NCBI RefSeq assembly: GCF_042885655.1
Contig: NZ_JBHVRO010000001.1
Span: 1 to 64,000, forward strand
Reading direction: 5' to 3'
Length of the DNA stretch: 64,000 nt
Source of the DNA: Psychrobacillus sp042885655
Lineage (GTDB): Bacteria; Bacillota; Bacilli; Bacillales_A; Planococcaceae
The notes under the pieces were generated by a model. It saw only the letters and a program-made list of their open reading frames with translations, did no database searches and was not told the origin of the DNA. Shown in pieces: positions 8,218 to 17,610 of the stretch. Within the stretch, counting starts at the first letter, position 1, and every line of letters begins with the position of its first letter. The translations under genes were made by a program, and so were the position numbers.

Positions 8218-10455
8218 TTGAAGAAAATTTATATTCCTATGATTGCTGCAATGTTAGCAACACCCATAGGAAGTACTGCGAATGCAGAAGAAAATTTAAA
8301 CCTAAATATCGGTAGTGGAAATACGGAAGAAGTGCTAGAGGTTGAAGGTAATGTCGAAGAATGGTTGGAAGATGTTATAGAAGAGGTTCCAACTGAAGAA
8401 GTGGAATTAGAAGGTCATGAAAACTTAGGACCAATGGTTTATAAATCTTCTGCTATTTCATCAAAGATTGCTGCTAATAACAAGGGAGAATACTTTATTT
8501 ATTACATCATGCACGGCTCTCCATCAGCTTTAGTAGTTGTAGATTATCAAACTAAAGAAATTGTACATAGTTTTACATTAGAAGATTCTAAAAGTGCTTG
8601 GGGATTAGATGTAGATAAGAACGGAAAGCTCTGGATCGGCGGATCTGTATCAAGCGTACTTTATAGTTACGATCCAAATACCCAGGATTTCGAAAAACAT
8701 GGGGCGATTTTTTCAAACAAGAGTGATACGTCTATTCAAGATTTAATTGTTGAAGGAAATAAAATTTATGCTGGTTCTGCTTATGGGGGATCACTTGCGA
8801 CATATGACATACAAACAAAAGAAATTGAAGAGTTTGGTCAAATTCGCAAAAGAAGAGAATTTGTAAAAGCTATAGCAGCCGATGAAAAAACAGATGAAAT
8901 CTTTGTTTCTATTGGATCTCCAATGGATTTGCTAGTAAAGAAACCTAAATCTAAAAATTTTACTTCTTTCCTGCCAGCGAAGTATATGTCTGAAAAATAT
9001 GCACAAGATCTAATTCTAACAGATAAGTATATAGTTGCGAGGCTGCATCCATCTAATAAAGCCGTAATTTTCGATAGAAAAACACTTAAAATTGAAGACG
9101 AGTTTGACTTAAATTCTAAAACTGTTTCAACATTGTCACCTGATGGAAAGTCTATCTATTATACAAAAGCGCAACAATTAATAAAATATGATTTTGACAC
9201 AAAAAAGCATACTGAACTTGACTTATTTTTACCAAAAGGAACAGAAGCTGTTAACTTAGACTTTATTATGAGAGATTCAAAGACTGTTGAAGAATCACCA
9301 ACTCACAATGAAGGGGTTAAAGAAAATATTCCACTTGTTACTCCATATGATAAAAATATTTCATCCAAGAAATCTACAACACCTCAAAAACTAGTTTTTG
9401 ATGAATCTTACGAAAACTCATCTAAGGAATGGATATTGTCTGGAATGGTAGATAATTTAGGTCAATTGTTTGAGTACAATCCACAAACGGAAGAAATAAA
9501 TTATCTTCAATTTGATTTGCCGGAGCAACCAGTAGAACTTTATACTTTAGCCTCTAGCTCAGATGGTACAAAAATCTTTGCGAATGGATACATGTCAGGA
9601 GGACTTGGCATACTTGATGTTGCAACAGGAAATAAAGAGTTATATCGAAACGTCAGTCAAATTGAAACGATGTTTGACATTAATAACAAACTGTATATTG
9701 GAGCGTATCCACTTGCTAGATTGTTAGTTTATGACCGCTCACTACCATGGAACACTGAAAATCCAAAAGAAATTATTAGAATGAGTCAATATGGTCAAGA
9801 AAGAACAACTGCTGTCACACCTTTTAACGATGGGAAAGAAATCATTTTTGGAACTTTACCAGATGCTAGTGTTGGTGGTGGAGATTTAGCATTTTATGAT
9901 ACTTTTACAAAAGAAGTCGAAGTATATGAGGATTATATATATAGCCAAAGCATTGTTTCATTAGTAAGCAGAGGATCTGAAGTATTCGGTGGAACATCTA
10001 TTCATGCGAATCAGCAAGTCAATCCAAGAGGTGCAAGATTATTCTACTTTAATAGAAGAAATCCAGAGGATAAAATCTACATTAATTTACCTTTCGACTC
10101 AAGTATGATTACTAGTTTAATAGTAGATAATAATAAAAAAGTATGGGGTATGGCAGATGGAAAGCTATTTGTGTATACAGATAGAGAAACAGAAGTCAAA
10201 TTCGTTGAGCTATTGCCATTAATCTCAGGTAGATTCCGTAATGCGCAAATTGTAGAGAGTGACGATGGGTATATTTACGGAAGTGTAGAAGGGAAACTCT
10301 TCAGAGTAACTAAAGATAACTTAACTGTAGAGTGGTTAAAAAATAAAGGTGTATATGGACTTACCAAAGATATTAATGGAGATCTTTACTATTATGATGG
10401 TGGAAGTAATTTATGGAAATACACAATTGAAAAAAATCGTAAGAAACAGCAATAA
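8218..10455 (+). CDS. Secreted beta-propeller repeat protein B
   Basis: The product has 745 residues and starts at a TTG with AAGGGGG seven bases upstream. A signal peptide (MKKIYIPMIAAM..., cleavage near TANAEE around residue 23) is followed by a very acidic segment of about 45 residues. Beta-propeller blades then align with those of the protein encoded at 3632 along the whole length, with the shared S/A-A-W-x-x-x-x-D-K-N-G-x-x-W-I-G-G and Y-G-G-T-S patterns. An insertion of about 55 residues around 355-410, rich in S, T, K and E, and the acidic N-terminus account for the greater size. No catalytic or anchoring motif is visible. The gene is divergent from secA2, with 160 bp between them. It probably arose by duplication; the function is unknown, and SecA2-dependent export is inferred. 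Confidence 0.85.
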   Translation: MKKIYIPMIAAMLATPIGSTANAEENLNLNIGSGNTEEVLEVEGNVEEWLEDVIEEVPTEEVELEGHENLGPMVYKSSAISSKIAANNKGEYFIYYIMHGSPSALVVVDYQTKEIVHSFTLEDSKSAWGLDVDKNGKLWIGGSVSSVLYSYDPNTQDFEKHGAIFSNKSDTSIQDLIVEGNKIYAGSAYGGSLATYDIQTKEIEEFGQIRKRREFVKAIAADEKTDEIFVSIGSPMDLLVKKPKSKNFTSFLPAKYMSEKYAQDLILTDKYIVARLHPSNKAVIFDRKTLKIEDEFDLNSKTVSTLSPDGKSIYYTKAQQLIKYDFDTKKHTELDLFLPKGTEAVNLDFIMRDSKTVEESPTHNEGVKENIPLVTPYDKNISSKKSTTPQKLVFDESYENSSKEWILSGMVDNLGQLFEYNPQTEEINYLQFDLPEQPVELYTLASSSDGTKIFANGYMSGGLGILDVATGNKELYRNVSQIETMFDINNKLYIGAYPLARLLVYDRSLPWNTENPKEIIRMSQYGQERTTAVTPFNDGKEIIFGTLPDASVGGGDLAFYDTFTKEVEVYEDYIYSQSIVSLVSRGSEVFGGTSIHANQQVNPRGARLFYFNRRNPEDKIYINLPFDSSMITSLIVDNNKKVWGMADGKLFVYTDRETEVKFVELLPLISGRFRNAQIVESDDGYIYGSVEGKLFRVTKDNLTVEWLKNKGVYGLTKDINGDLYYYDGGSNLWKYTIEKNRKKQQ

Positions 10456-10857
10456 CTGAAGTGTGAATTCAGAAGAATTCATTAAACTACGAAAATCTTA
10501 CTCTTAGTGCATAAGCAGAGCAATGTTTTTGGGCAATGTTTGATGGGGTAGGAATAGTTGCTTGCGCATTTCTTAAAGAATAAGCAGAAAGCTTATGTCA
10601 TGAACAGGTTGATGATTTTAGGTGAAGTCGGATGCTTTCAAGGAGGTGAGTATCAAGTCTCTGTTCTCTGTCCAAGGGCTTGACTTACTTGTAAATCCCT
10701 TATGAGTCACCGCCTTCCGCTCCGATCAACAATCCAAAAATGAAAGACAATATGCTTCTGCAAAATAATGGACTGGTTCTTTCTTTCGTTTACCAATAAG
10801 TGGAAGCTTTATCCAAACCAAAAACAACCTGAATTTCAAATAAATCAAGATGACGAC
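10456..10857. other. Non-coding gap with a degenerate GC-rich repeat block
   Basis: No gene was recognised in these 400 bases. GAGTCACCGCCTTCCGCTCC and the following ATCAACAATCC (10704-10735) resemble the block at 32079-32104. Upstream of it the DNA looks like decayed non-coding sequence with mixed composition. Confidence 0.35.
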
Positions 10858-10961
10858 GGACAAACATCTGCCACAAGATTACCGAAAATAATGAATCGTG
10901 AAGTGAAGTTATCACTTCACGATTCATAACTCTAACGGTTATTGTAGCAGATGTTTTGTCC
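10858..10961. repeat. Nested inverted repeat (104 bp)
   Basis: The outer arms of 26-27 bp (10858-10884 and 10936-10961, imperfect complements beginning GGACAAA and ending TTTGTCC) enclose a perfect 15-bp inner hairpin, TGAATCGTGAAGTGA at 10892-10906 with its complement at 10912-10926. The element could be a small non-autonomous mobile element or a complex terminator. No T-tract follows the inner stem. Confidence 0.75.
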
Positions 10962-11043
10962 AAAACACTCAGGAAATACTAGAAATAAGATGCACTTAAA
11001 GGACACTTGCACATTTCTTTTAAAAAAGGAGAATCTTAATTTA

Positions 11044-13548
11044 ATGAAACAAAAACTGCTTTACTTTTTAGTTATTTTTGCAATTGCCACGGGTGCACTA
11101 TTCCAACCGAATCAAGCGGAGGCACAAACAACTAACGTTTATTGGGACGGTATTTTAATGGTTCCTGGTCAAGTAGGTAAAATAAAAGTATTAAAACCAA
11201 TTAATTTATGGAAACGTACATCGAACGGATTAGTTTTTGAGAGAGTTTTAAAAGTAGGGGAGCAATACCGAGTATATCGCTATGATAATTTATATGGTGG
11301 TCAATACGGACTTGGCGGTAATATGTATATTACTAAAATTACCGGATATGTAGACTACAAAACACCATCCAAAGCGAAATTACAAGAGTTAGCAAAAGCA
11401 ACAGGAACTACGACTCCGGGAACAAGTAATCCATCTCAATTATTTCCGACTGAAGCTACACCTAACATAACTGGTGGTAAGGTTTTGAGTCAATCTATTA
11501 CCCAAATAGCGCCGGGAATTCGGAAAAAGTATTTTGATATTGATGGTGAAATTGGAAAACAAAATGTATTTGTTATAGATTATGATAACAAAACTACTAA
11601 TATTGAACTAAAAACAGAACTTGCTAAAGATCAATTAATTGGACTGGAAACTACATCATCCCAAGCGAACAGTGTGGAACAAAATGATTCTTATCATGTT
11701 GTTGCCGGTGTTAATGCAGATTACTTTGATAGTCAGGGACAACCAATTGATTTAATGATGATGAATGGTTCCATTGTGTCCACACCACAAACTGCAATTA
11801 ATGAATTAGCTGTATTAGGTATCAAGTCAGACGGTAAAGCAATTATTGGCGCTCCTCAAGTGTCGATGAATGTAAGTGTAAATGGTCAACAATTGTATGC
11901 TATTAATTCTGTCAATAGAAAAAGATTGGCAAACCAATTAGTGGTTTACACGAGAGATTTTGCCGCAACTACTAATACGAACCAACTCGGTACAGAAGTA
12001 AGAATAAAAGTAGATTCTGGTAAATTAAATGGTAAAGAAGTATTGACTGGAACTGTTCTTGAAAATGTCACGGGTGTAGGTAATGCTACTCTAAATAGAG
12101 ATGAAATTATCTTATCTGGGCATAACTTTGCTAGTCAGTTCTTGCAAACTATTCAAGTTGGAGACAGAATTGAAATTAGTACAACCTTTACTCCTGTTGA
12201 ATGGAATGATGTACAAGAATCTGTAAGTGGAAGATATCATTTAGTGAAAAACGGAACGCTTCAAACGATCCAAGTTGCAGGTGTTGCTCCACGTACGGCT
12301 ATAGGTATCCGAAAAGATGGAAGTATTTTTACGGCGGTTATCGATGGGAGATCAAATGATAGTAAAGGTTTGAGTTTGCAAAACACCGCTAAACTCATGA
12401 AAGATTTAGGGGCAAATTATGCAATGACATTTGATGGTGGTGGATCTTCTACTGTTGTTACAAGAGAGCTAGGCGATAATAAAGTAACTGTTATAAATAA
12501 TCCTTCGGACGGATATGAACGATCCGTTTCAAACTCTTTATTATTCATTAGTAAATATAAAACAGGTGCTTTGCATACAATTGCACCAACATCAGACGTT
12601 ATTGAAGTATTCCAAGGTGCTACTTATGCGGACTTGTCCGTTCCTGTTAAAGGTATCGATCAATATATGAATCCTGTACAATTGTCAGGAAACGGAAAAG
12701 TAACTTCACCTGCTTTAACGGCAAGTGGAGGTAAGCAAATTGTTTCAGCAAGTCCGGGTATTTACGGGGGAGTTGTAACATTCGATGGGAAAACAACGAA
12801 TATTAAAGTAGTAGTAACGAATACTTTAGACAGTATTGTCCCATCGGAAAGCTACTTACAAGTACAAAAAGGACAGGCTATTCAAATTTCCGCAAAAGGA
12901 ATGAAAAATGGACAAGCTGTTCTTACAGAATCATCGGCATTTAGTTGGTCTTCTACAGTTGGTGCAATTCAAGCGAATGGTAAATTTACTGCGCAAAATA
13001 AAGATGGATTAGGATCCATTTCAATAAAATATGGTTCTAAATCTATTACAATCCCGGTTATTGTCGGTGAAGTGGCTCCAACTATATTAGAATCTTTTAA
13101 TAAAGGTATATTTAATTATGAAGCAACTGGAGATCGAGTAAATTCTGTTTCAGTCCAAGAAGCAAAGAATGATCGTGACGGAACAAAAGCGATAAAACTA
13201 GTTTATGATTTTACGAATACATCTGGTACTTCTGGAGCGTATATAAAAGCAAAAACTAACTTAACAATTAGTACTCCACCTAAAAAAATAGGTATGTGGG
13301 TAAAAGGTGATGGGAAAGGAAACTGGTTGAGAGCGCAATTAGTAGATGCATCTGGTAAAGTTGTTCAGTTGGATCTAGACAAAAATGTCAATTGGACTGA
13401 CTGGAGATTTGTAGAGGCAAGTGTTCCAACAGGCTTATCTTATCCACTTAAAATGGATTTACCAATTCGATATATGCAAACTGAAAATAGCAATAAATCG
13501 AATGGTGAAATAATTATTGATGATATCCAAGCTATTTATAAAGATTAA
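11044..13548 (+). CDS. Secreted phosphodiester glycosidase (NAGPA domain) with N-terminal WDG module and C-terminal binding domain
   Basis: The product has 834 residues. A longer frame begins at 10951 inside an inverted repeat; the AAGGAG at 11026-11031 and the signal peptide fix the start at 11044. Order of parts: signal peptide (cleavage near AEAQ, about 26), a module of about 85 residues with WDG...GQVGK...GEQYRVY...LGGN...TPSK (29-115), a phosphodiester glycosidase domain of the human uncovering-enzyme family (about 160-500, with GVNADYF, PRTAIGI and FDGGGSST), Ig-like sheets (about 530-680), and a beta-sandwich resembling a carbohydrate-binding domain (about 690-834). In bacteria this family acts on sugar-phosphodiester bonds of wall or exopolysaccharides. 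The N-terminal module recurs in the CAP protein at 37802. The substrate is unknown. Confidence 0.85.
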   Translation: MKQKLLYFLVIFAIATGALFQPNQAEAQTTNVYWDGILMVPGQVGKIKVLKPINLWKRTSNGLVFERVLKVGEQYRVYRYDNLYGGQYGLGGNMYITKITGYVDYKTPSKAKLQELAKATGTTTPGTSNPSQLFPTEATPNITGGKVLSQSITQIAPGIRKKYFDIDGEIGKQNVFVIDYDNKTTNIELKTELAKDQLIGLETTSSQANSVEQNDSYHVVAGVNADYFDSQGQPIDLMMMNGSIVSTPQTAINELAVLGIKSDGKAIIGAPQVSMNVSVNGQQLYAINSVNRKRLANQLVVYTRDFAATTNTNQLGTEVRIKVDSGKLNGKEVLTGTVLENVTGVGNATLNRDEIILSGHNFASQFLQTIQVGDRIEISTTFTPVEWNDVQESVSGRYHLVKNGTLQTIQVAGVAPRTAIGIRKDGSIFTAVIDGRSNDSKGLSLQNTAKLMKDLGANYAMTFDGGGSSTVVTRELGDNKVTVINNPSDGYERSVSNSLLFISKYKTGALHTIAPTSDVIEVFQGATYADLSVPVKGIDQYMNPVQLSGNGKVTSPALTASGGKQIVSASPGIYGGVVTFDGKTTNIKVVVTNTLDSIVPSESYLQVQKGQAIQISAKGMKNGQAVLTESSAFSWSSTVGAIQANGKFTAQNKDGLGSISIKYGSKSITIPVIVGEVAPTILESFNKGIFNYEATGDRVNSVSVQEAKNDRDGTKAIKLVYDFTNTSGTSGAYIKAKTNLTISTPPKKIGMWVKGDGKGNWLRAQLVDASGKVVQLDLDKNVNWTDWRFVEASVPTGLSYPLKMDLPIRYMQTENSNKSNGEIIIDDIQAIYKD

Positions 13549-13640
13549 TAGTAAGTAAAAAGATCTAGTTATTGCGGTAATTTTTGAAGTGTGATAATGT
13601 AATTAGTATGGATTTTTTTGCAAACTATGGAGGGAAGTAC

Positions 13641-14054
13641 ATGACTTCAAAAGATAAAAGTAACAGGAATATTCATTCATCTAGTTCTTTTGTTGAAGAC
13701 CAAGCCCCTAAAGTGATTGGTTATTATAAACGCCAAGCTTGGGCACTAAAAGTTTTTGATAAAATTGATCAAGGCAATATAGTTGCAGACGGTACTAATG
13801 TAATACTCGCTTCATCAATTATCCAATCCAAAAACGATTTGTATTTTCCTGCTTTCATGCGAATAAATACAAAAGAAAAAGGCGAAGTAGTTGGTGCTTA
13901 TTTAATCATTGAGGAAGATGAGAGTTTTCAATTATTACCTCTGGAAAGAGCATTAGAAGTATTACAAATGGATGAATTATTACCTTTTAAGTATCGAACA
14001 CTTGAACAAATTAATGATGACAAGTATCAGGTAAACTGGCCAGACTTCTCATAA
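13641..14054 (+). CDS. Hypothetical protein, 137 residues
   Basis: I do not recognise this protein. The start is set by GGAGGG at 13629-13634, seven bases before the ATG at 13641; a longer frame from 13584 has no ribosome site. The chain is soluble with no signal peptide or membrane segment. A polar, disordered serine-rich start (about 20 residues) is followed by a mixed alpha/beta body that includes KVIGYYKRQAWALKVFD and a PAFMRINTKEKGEVVGAY strand pair. It lies between the glycosidase and tagO with its own downstream hairpin, so it is probably transcribed alone or with the glycosidase. Confidence 0.65.
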   Translation: MTSKDKSNRNIHSSSSFVEDQAPKVIGYYKRQAWALKVFDKIDQGNIVADGTNVILASSIIQSKNDLYFPAFMRINTKEKGEVVGAYLIIEEDESFQLLPLERALEVLQMDELLPFKYRTLEQINDDKYQVNWPDFS

Positions 14055-14149
14055 TAAACGTAATTTCTATAATAGTGAGTAAACAATGTTTTTATTCGCT
14101 TTACTTAGTGTTAAAGTTTCAAAAGTAATCTTTATCAAATTAAGTATAG

Positions 14150-14200
14150 AAAAGACTGTTTTTCGCTAATAATGAAGCGAAAAGTCAGTCTTTTCTTTCT
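14150..14200 (+). terminator. Rho-independent terminator
   Basis: AAAAGACTG...TTTTCGCT (14150-14167) pairs with AGCGAAAAGTCAGTCTTTT (14175-14193), with a few unpaired bases, and is followed by CTTTCTTTAT. It closes the transcript of the hypothetical gene ending at 14054. Confidence 0.75.
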
Positions 14201-14500
14201 TTATATTAAACTTGGTTACAACTCTATTTTTATAGTATAATCATTAATTGTAGGAAACTTTTAAATTGCTCACTCGTCTATTAATTATGGATCATACTAA
14301 TTTAACAATTACGTCACGGTTTAATGGCTAGGATTTTTATTTTTATTGTCATAAGCTTTTAAAATAAGTGACATCGTCGAAGACTTTGACTTTCTTCAGC
14401 TGTTGACTGGACATCCACTGAATGGTAGATATCGCCGCTAGAAATGGGATACTTCTACTAAGTAAAGTTAAAATTAAATATAAAGACAAGGATGATATTT
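14201..14500 (+). promoter_or_regulatory. tagO upstream region with a weak sigma-A promoter candidate
   Basis: These 300 bases contain no gene. TATAAT at 14236-14241 with TTGGTT at 14212-14217 (18-bp spacer) is the best promoter candidate. It would give a leader of about 250 bases before tagO, in which I recognise no riboswitch. Confidence 0.3.
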
Positions 14501-15565
14501 TTGGATATAAAATTACTTCTTGCTTTTATCATATCACTGGTAACGGCAATAGCTGTTACACCACTAGTTATTAAACTGGCACATAAAATAGGAGCTGTAG
14601 ATAAACCTTCCGAGCGTAAGGTTCATCAAAATGTGATGCCGAGATTAGGTGGACTAGCAATATTTATTGCAGTTACAGTAGGTTATTTTGTAGCAGGATT
14701 ATATGAAGCAAAAATTAATGGAATAATTGTTGGTGCATTGATTATCATTGTCTTGGGAATAATAGATGATAAGTATGAAATTTCTGCAAAAGTAAAGTTG
14801 GCTGGTCAAATACTTGCTGCTTGTGCAGTAATGGGTAGCGGTTTAACGATTCAAGTATTAAATATTCCCTTTCTAGGTGTGTTTGATCTTGGAATATTTT
14901 CGTATGTAGTCACATTACTATGGATTTTAGCAATAACAAATGCGATTAACTTAATTGATGGTTTGGATGGATTATCAGCGGGTATTTCTTCCATTGTATT
15001 TGCAAGTATTGCGTTTCTAGCATTTTCTGGAGACAAAATGTTGATTTTAACACTTTCCTTAATATTATTAGGTAGTACACTTGGATTTTTGTTTCATAAC
15101 TTTCATCCGGCAAAGATTTTCATGGGAGATACAGGTTCCATGTTTCTAGGGTATTCAATTGCCATATTGTCGTTATTAGGTTTGTTTAAAAGTGTGACAT
15201 TGTTTAGCTTTGTCGTTCCTGTAATGATTTTAGGTGTACCTATATTTGATACTTCGTTTGCGATTATTCGTAGACTTGTAAATAGAAAGCCAATATCTGT
15301 GGCTGATAAGTCGCATTTACATCACCGATTACTTGCTCTAGGGTTATCACATCGGGATACAGTATTGGTGATATATGGTTTTGGTTTAATTTTTAGTATC
15401 TCTGCGATTACATTTGAAACTCTAACATTAAGATGGGCAATTTTTATTGTGGTTTTCATTTTGATTGCATTTGAGATTGTTGCAGAAAAAATAGGTCTCG
15501 TAAATGATGAGTATCGACCAATAATATCTGTTTTTCGTAAGGTTGTTGGGTATAAGCGCAACTAG
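14501..15565 (+). CDS. tagO: Undecaprenyl-phosphate GlcNAc-1-phosphate transferase (TagO/WecA)
   Basis: This is a polytopic membrane protein of about 354 residues in the MraY/WecA family. It moves GlcNAc-1-phosphate from UDP-GlcNAc to undecaprenyl phosphate at the inner face of the membrane, the first step of teichoic acid and many wall glycopolymers. About eleven hydrophobic helices are visible. Family motifs are KPSERKVHQNVMPRLGG near the start, GIIDDK (metal-binding aspartates), NAINLIDGLDGL, and the KIFMGDTGSMFLGY loop. The HLHHRLL motif near residue 270 is the histidine loop of the WecA group. The TTG at 14501, with AAGGATG upstream, is preferred over the ATG at 14492 that overlaps that site. 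It heads the polysaccharide locus and would lay down the reducing-end GlcNAc. Confidence 0.9.
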   Translation: MDIKLLLAFIISLVTAIAVTPLVIKLAHKIGAVDKPSERKVHQNVMPRLGGLAIFIAVTVGYFVAGLYEAKINGIIVGALIIIVLGIIDDKYEISAKVKLAGQILAACAVMGSGLTIQVLNIPFLGVFDLGIFSYVVTLLWILAITNAINLIDGLDGLSAGISSIVFASIAFLAFSGDKMLILTLSLILLGSTLGFLFHNFHPAKIFMGDTGSMFLGYSIAILSLLGLFKSVTLFSFVVPVMILGVPIFDTSFAIIRRLVNRKPISVADKSHLHHRLLALGLSHRDTVLVIYGFGLIFSISAITFETLTLRWAIFIVVFILIAFEIVAEKIGLVNDEYRPIISVFRKVVGYKRN

Positions 15566-15681
15566 CTTTTAGGCAGATGAGAAGCGTTTCATTCAGTCTA
15601 AAAGAATTCCTAATAGGGAATTTGTGCTTTTCACATATTAATATTAATTAAATAATTCATTGAATGGTTGGTGTAAACGAA

Positions 15682-16797
15682 ATGAAAGTACCAATGTTAG
15701 ATTTATCCGAACAATATGCAAATTTAAAAAGTGAAGTATTAGAAGCACTAGATAGTGTGATGAGTAGTTCACAATTTATTTTAGGAAATAACGTAAAAAA
15801 ATTGGAAGCGGATATCGCTAAGTATAGCCATGTTTCTCATGGTATCGGGTGTGGAAATGGTAGTGATGCAATTCATATTGCTCTACAAGCAGCAGGAATT
15901 GGTGCTGGAGATGAAGTAATTACAACACCATTTACATTTTTTGCGACAGGTGGAGCAATTGTAAGAGCTGGTGCAACACCAGTTTATGCGGATATTGACC
16001 CCGTGTCTTTTAATCTAGATCCTAACGAAATTGAAAAACATATAACAGATAAAACGAAAGCAATTATTCCGGTTCATTTATATGGACAAATGGCGGATAT
16101 GGTTAGCATCCGTAAAATTGCTGATAAACATAACTTAATTGTTATTGAAGATGCAGCTCAAGCAATTGGTGCTAAGCAAGGAGAGTTTACAGTAGGTGAA
16201 CTAGGAGATGCAGCAACATATAGTTTCTTCCCAACTAAAAACCTTGGTGCTTATGGCGATGCTGGAATGGTCATTACTAACAATGACGATATTGCGGAAA
16301 AGAGTAAAGTAATTCGAGTACACGGAAGTAAACCAAAATACTACCATCATGTACTTGGCTACAACAGTCGTTTAGATGAAATGCAAGCGGCAATATTAAA
16401 TGTTAAGTTCCCTCATTTAGATAAGTGGGGTGAGCAACGTAGAAAACATGCGGACTTTTACACAAGTTTATTAAATGAAAAAGTGTCTGAGTTTGTTCAA
16501 CCACCTGTAAAAGTAAAAGGTTTCTATCACGTTTTCCATCAATATACAATATTGACTGATCGTCGAGACGAATTACAAGCTTACTTAAATGAAAATGGTG
16601 TCTCTACTATGATTTATTATCCACTACCATTGCATCTTCAACCGGTTTTTGAAAGCTTAGGTTACAAAAAAGGGGATTTCCCTAAAGCTGAAAAAGCTGC
16701 AAATGAAGCACTTTCTTTACCAATGTTCCCAGAGTTAAAAGAAGAACAACAAAAATTCGTGGTAGAGAAAATTGCTGAGTTTTTTGCTAAAAAATAA
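15682..16797 (+). CDS. wbpE: DegT/DnrJ/EryC1 aminotransferase, WbpE/WlbE type
   Basis: This is a PLP-dependent sugar aminotransferase of 371 residues. Motifs are MLDLSEQYANL at the start, CGNGSDAIHIAL (58-69), VIEDAAQAIGA, and the PLP lysine K186 in SFFPTKNLGAYGDAG. The FFPTKNLG context is characteristic of the WbpE/WlbE group, which installs the 3-amino group on UDP-2-acetamido-3-keto-glucuronic acid with glutamate as donor. All four partner enzymes (WbpA, B, D, I) lie in the next 9 kb. The ATG at 15682 is chosen over the one at 15664 because GGTTGGTG precedes it at a usable distance. The site is weak, so the start is not certain. Confidence 0.88.
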   Translation: MKVPMLDLSEQYANLKSEVLEALDSVMSSSQFILGNNVKKLEADIAKYSHVSHGIGCGNGSDAIHIALQAAGIGAGDEVITTPFTFFATGGAIVRAGATPVYADIDPVSFNLDPNEIEKHITDKTKAIIPVHLYGQMADMVSIRKIADKHNLIVIEDAAQAIGAKQGEFTVGELGDAATYSFFPTKNLGAYGDAGMVITNNDDIAEKSKVIRVHGSKPKYYHHVLGYNSRLDEMQAAILNVKFPHLDKWGEQRRKHADFYTSLLNEKVSEFVQPPVKVKGFYHVFHQYTILTDRRDELQAYLNENGVSTMIYYPLPLHLQPVFESLGYKKGDFPKAEKAANEALSLPMFPELKEEQQKFVVEKIAEFFAKK

Positions 16798-16811
16798 TGA
16801 AACGGTGAATG

Positions 16812-16845
16812 GGTAGAGGGAGACGTGTATACGTTTCCCTCTACC
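16812..16845 (+). other. Strong intra-operon hairpin without a U-tract
   Basis: GGTAGAGGGAGACGT (16812-16826), a GTAT loop, and ACGTTTCCCTCTACC (16831-16845) form a 15-bp stem with one G-U pair. No T-run follows, and the next gene's ribosome site lies 13 bases further. It is not a standard terminator and may act as an RNA stability or processing element. Confidence 0.7.
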
Positions 16846-16869
16846 TGCCTGTATTGAAGGAGAAGTGTA

Positions 16870-17610
16870 ATGACAGAAAATAAGAGTTATCGATTATATG
16901 ATTCATTAGAATTTTTTTGGAAGAAAAAGGTTTGGTTTCTTATTATCCCAGTAATTGTGGCTATCCTAGGATTTTTAGGTTCTATGTTAATTCCTAAAGA
17001 CGGAGACTACGTAGGAAAGAGCACTATCTTCACAGGATCTGTAAAGATAGAGGCATTAACAAATCCTGAACATATAATGACCAAGTATGGAAATCATTTT
17101 ACAGGAAAAACAGATGTATTTGTCCCAACCAGGAGTTATATTAAAACAGAAACTTATGGGAATAATAAAGAAGAAGTAACAAAAGAGCTTAATCAGTTCA
17201 ATGATCAATTATTAGGTGCTCTAATGGCGCAAAATAATAAAGTTATTGAAGGTACGGAAAAATATGCTGCTACTCAAGAATTAAGAGCTAAAAATTTGGA
17301 AGAAGCGATTGCTAGTTATAAAAAACAACTTGAAAATTCGGTGAACTTAACAGATGCAAATAATTTATCTAGTTTAATACTACAAGCTGAATCGGAATTA
17401 ACAAATTCATTGGCTACAACGCAGCGTGTACGAAATGATATTATCGCATACGAACAACCTGCACTCGCTAAGGAATCAACTGTTGTAAAAACAAAATCAT
17501 ATGGCTTAGAAGGTACAATTGCTGGATTTATTTTTGGGATTTTATTAACACTGTTTGTGTTATCTTTATGGAAATATATTTTAGAAGCTAGAGGGAGTAA
17601 AAGAGCATGA
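16870..17610 (+). CDS. Wzz-type polysaccharide chain-length/co-polymerase protein
   Basis: The protein has 246 residues with a membrane helix near 20-40 and a second near 210-235. Between them lies an extracytoplasmic helical domain with a coiled-coil-prone stretch (about 100-190). This two-helix design is that of the Wzz/CapA polysaccharide co-polymerases, which set the chain length of Wzy-made polymers. There is no attached tyrosine kinase domain and no CpsD partner nearby. GAAGGAGAAG precedes the ATG. It overlaps the following oxidoreductase by four bases and so shares its operon. Confidence 0.82.
   Translation: MTENKSYRLYDSLEFFWKKKVWFLIIPVIVAILGFLGSMLIPKDGDYVGKSTIFTGSVKIEALTNPEHIMTKYGNHFTGKTDVFVPTRSYIKTETYGNNKEEVTKELNQFNDQLLGALMAQNNKVIEGTEKYAATQELRAKNLEEAIASYKKQLENSVNLTDANNLSSLILQAESELTNSLATTQRVRNDIIAYEQPALAKESTVVKTKSYGLEGTIAGFIFGILLTLFVLSLWKYILEARGSKRA

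Noticed and set aside
10951..11043. Upstream start of the phosphodiester glycosidase
   Set aside because: It lies within an inverted repeat, has no ribosome site and would bury the signal peptide behind 31 residues.
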